Below, piece after piece: positions 5,318-9,066 of a stretch of DNA of 9,066 bases (position 1 is the first letter of the stretch; every line of letters starts with the position of its first letter). The stretch lies in the NCBI GenBank assembly GCA_964434585.1, contig CAYSVN010000047.1, positions 1 through 9,066 on the forward strand, written 5' to 3'. Origin of the DNA: CAYSVN01 sp964434585. Lineage in GTDB: Bacteria; Patescibacteriota; Gracilibacteria; Peribacterales; Peribacteraceae. Below the pieces are notes generated by a model, which worked only from the letters and a program-made list of their open reading frames with translations, ran no database searches and was not told the DNA's origin. The translations under genes and the position numbers were made by a program.

Positions 5318-6001
5318 ATGCGCATATTATCATCACTCTTTATTGTAACATTGCTTGCTCCTACGTTTGTATTAGCAGCCGATGTTCCAGCCCAAGACCT
5401 GCTTAATGCCCGACCAGATATTATTGAATACATTAGGGGTCAGCGACCATTATTTACAGCTGCAATCCTTAAACAGCAAGCTGCATTGATTGCTCTACAG
5501 CAACAACAACTTAGAGAGCTAGAAGAAGAGCAAGGAAAAGAAAAGGAACAGGAAGTAATAGTAAGCGAAAGAGAATATCCTGATATTTCTGCATATGGCT
5601 ATACGCCATCACCGTTAGAAAAAGAGCTTATTGACCTATTTAATGCCGAACGTGCTAAGGTTGGTTCGCCAGCACTACAATTCCACAGTTTAATACAAGG
5701 TGCAGCTAGGCGGCATTCAGAAGACATGAATACGGCAGATTTTTTTTCACACCAAGGTAGTGATCAATCCACAACAGAAAACCGTGTAAAAGACAGTGGG
5801 TACACTGAATCTTGCGAATGTAATTACAAATTTGGTGAAATTTTAGCAGATGGTGCCAACAGCGCTAATCATGCAGTACAATTATGGCTAGAAAGTCCGC
5901 CACACCGTAAAATACTACTCGATTCTGATTACGTTCATGTTGGTATTTATAAAGATGGATCATTTTGGACAGGGGTATTTGGCATGCTTGCGCTTCCATA
6001 A
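5318..6001 (+). CDS. Secreted CAP/SCP-domain protein with coiled coil, 227 aa
   Basis: Residues 1-20 are a signal peptide (MRILSSLFIVTLLAPTFVLA, cleavage likely after A20 or A21). Residues about 47-85 are a Gln- and Glu-rich coiled coil. Residues about 98-225 form a CAP domain (CAP/SCP-like, the family including PR-1 and YkwD): ELIDLFNAERAKVG opens it, the H133 (RRHSEDM) and H145 (FFSHQG) pair plus E174 (GEIL) mark the usual cavity site, and SPPHRKILL (H196-R197) with YVHVGIY closes it. Bacterial CAP proteins are exported; their activity is poorly known. Two cysteines in TESCECNY could form a disulfide. It has its own promoter and is followed after 2 bases by the uracil-DNA glycosylase gene (junction TAAATATG). 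In a cell that lives on a host this could be a surface or secreted contact factor, but that is speculation. Confidence 0.88.
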   Translation: MRILSSLFIVTLLAPTFVLAADVPAQDLLNARPDIIEYIRGQRPLFTAAILKQQAALIALQQQQLRELEEEQGKEKEQEVIVSEREYPDISAYGYTPSPLEKELIDLFNAERAKVGSPALQFHSLIQGAARRHSEDMNTADFFSHQGSDQSTTENRVKDSGYTESCECNYKFGEILADGANSANHAVQLWLESPPHRKILLDSDYVHVGIYKDGSFWTGVFGMLALP

Positions 6002-6003
6002 AT

Positions 6004-6549
6004 ATGAGGCTGGCGGAACATTATCAAGCAATGGCTGCTTGGAATGGCTGCCCATTAAGTAAGATTAGCAACTTTGTGCCTGGATATGGAAATCCTAAAG
6101 CAAAGATTGTTTTTATTGGTGAGGCACCAGGTAAAAAAGAGGACGAGCAAGGTATTCCATTTGTTGGTGCTGCGGGAAAGATGCTTGATAAACTACTAGA
6201 TTCAATTCACCTAGAGCGTGAGGATGTTCTTATTACTAATACTGTTAAATATCGTCCACCTGATAATCGTGATCCTAGTAAAAAAGAAAAAGCCCAATGT
6301 CTACCATGGCTTCTTAAAGAGTTAGATATTATTAAGCCAACAATTGTCTGCCCACTTGGACGCCATGCCACTAATACATTTTTACCGGATGCAATTATTG
6401 GTGATGTTCATGGCACTATTCAATTAAGTGAAGCGCTACCATTTACATTAGTCCCCCTTTACCATCCAGCAGCTGCGCTCTACAACGGTGGCTTGCGTAA
6501 TACATTGTTTGAAGATTTTAAAGTATTACAGAACATACTGGACAAGTAA
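6004..6549 (+). CDS. Uracil-DNA glycosylase, family 4 type, with a depleted Fe-S site, 181 aa
   Basis: It removes uracil from DNA as the first step of base-excision repair. Motif A is GEAPGKKEDEQGIPFVG (39-55), the middle segment is NTVKYRPPDNRDP (79-91), and motif B is HPAAALYNG starting at H154; the spacing matches family 4 (thermostable Fe-S) enzymes. Those enzymes hold a [4Fe-4S] cluster with four cysteines, at positions equivalent here to W13, C16, Y83 and C99. Two of the four are therefore replaced, so the cluster is probably lost or altered. ATG 6004 is chosen because it follows the CAP gene stop by 2 bases. The frame is open back to ATG 5965 inside that gene, which would add 13 unlikely residues, although one of them is a Cys. 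DNA repair next to a secreted protein suggests shared transcription rather than shared function. Confidence 0.88.
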   Translation: MRLAEHYQAMAAWNGCPLSKISNFVPGYGNPKAKIVFIGEAPGKKEDEQGIPFVGAAGKMLDKLLDSIHLEREDVLITNTVKYRPPDNRDPSKKEKAQCLPWLLKELDIIKPTIVCPLGRHATNTFLPDAIIGDVHGTIQLSEALPFTLVPLYHPAAALYNGGLRNTLFEDFKVLQNILDK

Positions 6550-6575
6550 GCTTCTTTTTGATTGAATAAGGTACT

Positions 6576-6935
6576 ATGAGTGAAACTTTTTTAATGGACC
6601 GATATAAAATGGCTGAGAAACAACGACAAGATAATAGTGTTCAAGAACGATTAATGCAGATGCGCAACAAGGCTTGGCGAACATCTTCTTTTGTATTGAT
6701 GTGCTTGGCATCATTTGCTTTAAGTGGCGAGCTTCACAGTTTGCAATGTGGTCAATCTCATCAGCGTTCAGCTCATGATTACTACGCCAAAGAAGAGGAT
6801 GTTGTCCCACAAAATTCTGATAAAAAAGATTGGGACAATCCTTTAGATTTAGCAGATGAAACTGAAATTAATGGTGAACAGATTCAGTTCTATGGCTCAC
6901 TTACATCAAGCAAGCCACACAACATGAACAACTAA
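6576..6935 (+). CDS. Hypothetical single-pass membrane protein, 119 aa
   Basis: About 35 charged, helix-forming residues (MSETFLMDRYKMAEKQRQDN and on) precede one hydrophobic segment at about 36-53 (WRTSSFVLMCLASFALSG). An acidic, Asn/Ser-rich tail of about 65 residues follows. Basic residues sit before the helix, so the tail should be outside the cell. One Cys lies in the helix and one just after it; no lipobox is convincing. I do not recognise the family. The ATG is 26 bases after the UDG stop, with AAGG only 4 bases before it, a short-spaced, weak ribosome binding site. It is probably the last gene of the CAP-UDG operon. Its stop is 3 bases from that of RNase J on the other strand. Confidence 0.6.
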   Translation: MSETFLMDRYKMAEKQRQDNSVQERLMQMRNKAWRTSSFVLMCLASFALSGELHSLQCGQSHQRSAHDYYAKEEDVVPQNSDKKDWDNPLDLADETEINGEQIQFYGSLTSSKPHNMNN

Positions 6936-6946
6936 AGTTTAAACTT
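6935..6946. repeat. 12-bp perfect palindrome across two convergent stop codons
   Basis: AAGTTTAAACTT is its own reverse complement and contains the last base of the plus-strand TAA (6933-6935) and the whole minus-strand TAA (6941-6939). It has no loop, so it cannot form a normal terminator hairpin. It also includes the codons for the last residues of RNase J (E-V). Confidence 0.6.
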
Positions 6947-8834
6947 CAACAATAATCGGCACCACCATTGGTTCACGATTAAGCTTACGGTTAAAGTAGC
7001 GATATAGCGCACCTTGTACAGTGCGACGAATGGCTTTTTTATCAGTTTCGCCACGGTCAACAGTGTCCAAGTAAGCTTTTTTCGCTTGTTTGGTAATTTC
7101 ACCTACCATGTTTTTAATTTCACTACCGTAAATAACTCCACGAGAAATTACTTCTGGGTCACCAACCAAGCGTTTGCTTTTAGCATAAACTTTAAAGTTA
7201 ATAACAACTACTCCACCGTTACTTAAAACTTTACGATCGGTAAGGACGCGTTGACCTTCATCGGTACGGCTTTTACCATCAATAATAACATCAACTAAAT
7301 TAATTTTTTGCTTACTTTTACGGCAGTGACCATTGTTATCAAAATCAAGGATCTCTCCGTTTTTAATAAGGTGAATTTGGTTATCTTCATACCCTAGTTT
7401 TTTAGCAAGACCAGCATGCGAATCACGCATATGTGGCTCGCCATGTTCAGGAATAATATGTTTAGCTTTCAGTAAGTTATGGAGCAACAAGATATCTTGT
7501 TGGTGTCCATGACCTGTAGTGTGCAGTGCTAATTCCTCGTTGGTATGCACAATAGCACCTTGCGAAATTAGGTTGTTAATAACCTTCATTACACTACGCT
7601 GGTTACCAATAATTGGGTTAGAACTTAAAATGATAGTGTCGCCTTTTTTTACACCAATTTGGCGGTGTGTTCCAAGGCCAATACGGGCTAAGCCAGCATT
7701 ACTTTCACCTTGGCTACCTGTTGTTAAAATAAGTACCTGGTTATCTGGCAGCTTATCCATGGCTGGACCAACTTTACGAATCATACCACGTGGTGTTTTT
7801 AAAAACCCAAGATTTTGGGCAATTTCGATATTTGTTTCCATGCTACGGCCAGCTACAAATACTTTACGATTATACTTTTTAGCTAGGTCTGTTGCTTGTT
7901 GAATACGGTTAAGTAACGAGCTGAACGTTGAAACAATTACACGGCCTTTGGCACCACCTACAAGTAGGTCGAGCCCGGCTACAATACTAGATTCTGATTT
8001 ACTAAAACCAGGAATAGGAGCGTTGGTACTATCTGCAATAACAGCTAGTACACCTTTCTCACCCATTTCTGCAAGACGTTGAAAGTCTGCTGGTGGTTCG
8101 TTAATTGGTGTCATATCGAATTTAAAGTCTCCTGTATGGTAAATAAGACCAGCAGGAGTATTGAATGCAATTCCAGCACAGTTTGGAATACTGTGGGTCA
8201 TGCGGACAAATTCTACACCAACATTACCTACCTTAAATGGCTCACGGTAATCGACATTTACTAATTTTGCTTTATCAGTCATTTTAGCTTCATCGAGGCG
8301 TTTTTTAATCATCGCAATGGTAAGTTTAGTACCATAGCACGGTGGGTAGTTCAGCTTATCAAGTAAGTGTTGCACTGCACCAATGTGGTCTAAGTGACCA
8401 TGGGTAAAGAAAATACCCTTAATACGACTCTCTTTTCCTTTAAAAAATGAAATATCTGGAATTAAATAGTCGATTCCAAGCATGTCTTCGTCTGGGAACT
8501 GCAGACCTAAATCTACAATATAGTAGTTTTCATCTACTTCTATCACCATACAGTTTCGACCGACTTGCTCGAATCCACCTAGTGGGAATACTCGCACCTT
8601 ACCTTTGCCGCCCCCAGTATTTGAGTGCTGCTTTGGTCGCGGTTGGCGATTTTTTTGATGAGCATGGTTACTACCAGTTTTTGCAGTATGCGTATTTTTA
8701 TGAGCATGTGCTGGCTTGCTGGTATTTTGTTTCTGCTTATTTGCAGGCTGCTGTTTTTTTGTGGTTTCTTCTTTTTTTTGATTGTTGTTCTTATCGTTAA
8801 AAGATTTACTGACCCACTCCGTTACGGACTTCAT
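6939..8834 (-). CDS. rnj: Ribonuclease J with a long basic N-terminal extension, 631 aa
   Basis: RNase J is a two-zinc endonuclease and 5'-to-3' exonuclease central to mRNA turnover and rRNA maturation in bacteria lacking an RNase E-based system. The metallo-beta-lactamase core begins at about residue 79 (VRVFPLGGFEQVGRNC). Its metal motif is H145-G-H-L-D149-H150, with H214 (MTHSIP) and D236 (HTGDFKFD). The beta-CASP insert follows (about 280-420, with ADSTNA at 267-272 before it). H442 (TGHGHQQD) and H464 (PEHGEPHM) complete the site. The C-terminal domain (about 510-631) carries GGVVVINF and RRTVQGALYRYF. The third position of the metal motif is Leu where characterised enzymes often have Glu. 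Residues 1-78 are rich in Lys, Asn, Gln and His, are probably disordered and may bind RNA. At 631 residues it is longer than the usual 550-560. Confidence 0.95.
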   Translation of the reverse strand: MKSVTEWVSKSFNDKNNNQKKEETTKKQQPANKQKQNTSKPAHAHKNTHTAKTGSNHAHQKNRQPRPKQHSNTGGGKGKVRVFPLGGFEQVGRNCMVIEVDENYYIVDLGLQFPDEDMLGIDYLIPDISFFKGKESRIKGIFFTHGHLDHIGAVQHLLDKLNYPPCYGTKLTIAMIKKRLDEAKMTDKAKLVNVDYREPFKVGNVGVEFVRMTHSIPNCAGIAFNTPAGLIYHTGDFKFDMTPINEPPADFQRLAEMGEKGVLAVIADSTNAPIPGFSKSESSIVAGLDLLVGGAKGRVIVSTFSSLLNRIQQATDLAKKYNRKVFVAGRSMETNIEIAQNLGFLKTPRGMIRKVGPAMDKLPDNQVLILTTGSQGESNAGLARIGLGTHRQIGVKKGDTIILSSNPIIGNQRSVMKVINNLISQGAIVHTNEELALHTTGHGHQQDILLLHNLLKAKHIIPEHGEPHMRDSHAGLAKKLGYEDNQIHLIKNGEILDFDNNGHCRKSKQKINLVDVIIDGKSRTDEGQRVLTDRKVLSNGGVVVINFKVYAKSKRLVGDPEVISRGVIYGSEIKNMVGEITKQAKKAYLDTVDRGETDKKAIRRTVQGALYRYFNRKLNREPMVVPIIVEV

Positions 8835-8860
8835 ATGTAATGTTTGTTAAAAAATAAATT

Positions 8861-8899
8861 ACTATACTTATCATACGCCTATGTTATATATTTTAGCAA
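8861..8899 (-). promoter_or_regulatory. Probable promoter region of RNase J
   Basis: On the minus strand TTGCTA (8899-8894, four of six) is followed after 18 bases by TATGAT (8875-8870, five of six). A second -10-like TATAGT lies just downstream (8866-8861). Either would give a leader of about 20-27 bases before ATG 8834. The leader is A+T-rich and has no Shine-Dalgarno, so this gene differs from the leaderless candidates but is still SD-free. Confidence 0.4.
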
Positions 8900-8944
8900 G
8901 CCTATTTTGTTTAAGCTATTAATATTTGGCTCTATAACAACGAT

Positions 8945-8977
8945 TTTTTACTTTACTTTTTTGTTTTTTAGTAAAAA
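8945..8977. repeat. 8-bp inverted repeat in the A+T-rich right-hand spacer
   Basis: TTTTTACT (8945-8952) and AGTAAAAA (8970-8977) are perfect complements with a 17-base T-rich loop. Neither side is followed by a U-run suited to a terminator, and the stem is mostly A-T. It may be chance. Confidence 0.3.
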
Positions 8978-8988
8978 TAATACTATAT

Positions 8989-9001
8989 TTAACAGTGTTA
9001 A
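8989..9001. repeat. Short palindrome TTAACAGTGTTAA
   Basis: Two perfect 6-base arms flank one central G. This is the size and symmetry of a dimeric regulator site, and it lies about 90 bases upstream of the RNase J promoter. No second copy was seen in the window. The 8835-9066 stretch otherwise holds no gene that I can support. Confidence 0.3.
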
Positions 9002-9066
9002 TATCTAACGTAGGTTCAAGATGACTTAAGAGGATGTTTCTTTAAAAGTTTTAGAAGTACATTATA

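Noticed and set aside
9016..9066. Possible C-terminal end of a minus-strand gene entering from the right edge, 16 codons then TGA
   Set aside because: Sixteen Leu/Lys-rich codons in A+T-rich DNA can arise by chance, and nothing else supports a gene. It cannot be decided without the next bases.
1..9066. CRISPR array, insertion sequence or prophage
   Set aside because: No regularly spaced repeats, transposase, integrase or phage genes were seen. The only repeats are short inverted ones.
1..9066. Recoded UGA (Gly or Trp)
   Set aside because: TGA ends the rhodanese gene at its expected C-terminus and does not occur inside any gene read here.

Overview
This window looks like a compact, A+T-rich bacterial chromosome fragment from a draft assembly, with a 10-N gap at 2812-2821. 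Small streamlined genes, RNase J, a family 4 type uracil-DNA glycosylase and several short orphan membrane or secreted proteins point to a candidate-phyla (Patescibacteria/CPR-like) bacterium. That assignment is an inference from gene style and remembered family resemblance, not from a marker gene. The genetic code appears standard: the rhodanese gene ends in TGA exactly where its family normally ends, which argues against the UGA=Gly code of Gracilibacteria and Absconditabacteria.

Layout. At 1-92 lie two tRNA genes on the minus strand, the first cut by the window edge. A strong promoter drives them from 156-128. Plus-strand genes at 179-1451 encode a 58-aa protein, a 55-aa one-helix protein, a 141-aa four-helix protein with a Cys-Pro-Ala-Cys motif, and a 135-aa orphan. 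They converge on a minus-strand flavodoxin-fold oxidoreductase (2142-1453). From 2235 to 4334 runs lysyl-tRNA synthetase fused to a C-terminal HD-domain phosphohydrolase. It converges on a minus-strand 101-aa orphan (4649-4344). Plus-strand genes follow: a rhodanese (4807-5256), a secreted CAP/SCP-domain protein (5318-6001), a uracil-DNA glycosylase (6004-6549) and a 119-aa one-helix protein (6576-6935). RNase J comes back on the minus strand (8834-6939). The last 232 bases are A+T-rich and contain only its promoter and small inverted repeats.

Gene expression style is the most coherent theme. Several genes have a -10-like hexamer ending only 6-9 bases before the start codon and no usable Shine-Dalgarno, as expected for leaderless mRNAs. 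Two operon junctions use the identical string TAAATATG. All three convergent gene pairs are separated by 1-9 bases, leaving no room for conventional terminators.

The most interesting single gene is the LysRS-HD fusion. LysRS enzymes are well-known makers of the alarmone Ap4A, and HD proteins of the YqeK type hydrolyse Ap4A, so a self-limiting alarmone enzyme is a testable, unproven idea. Also worth a second look are a uracil-DNA glycosylase that keeps only two of the four Fe-S cysteines, and a tRNA with an odd anticodon loop and an extra base in the T stem.
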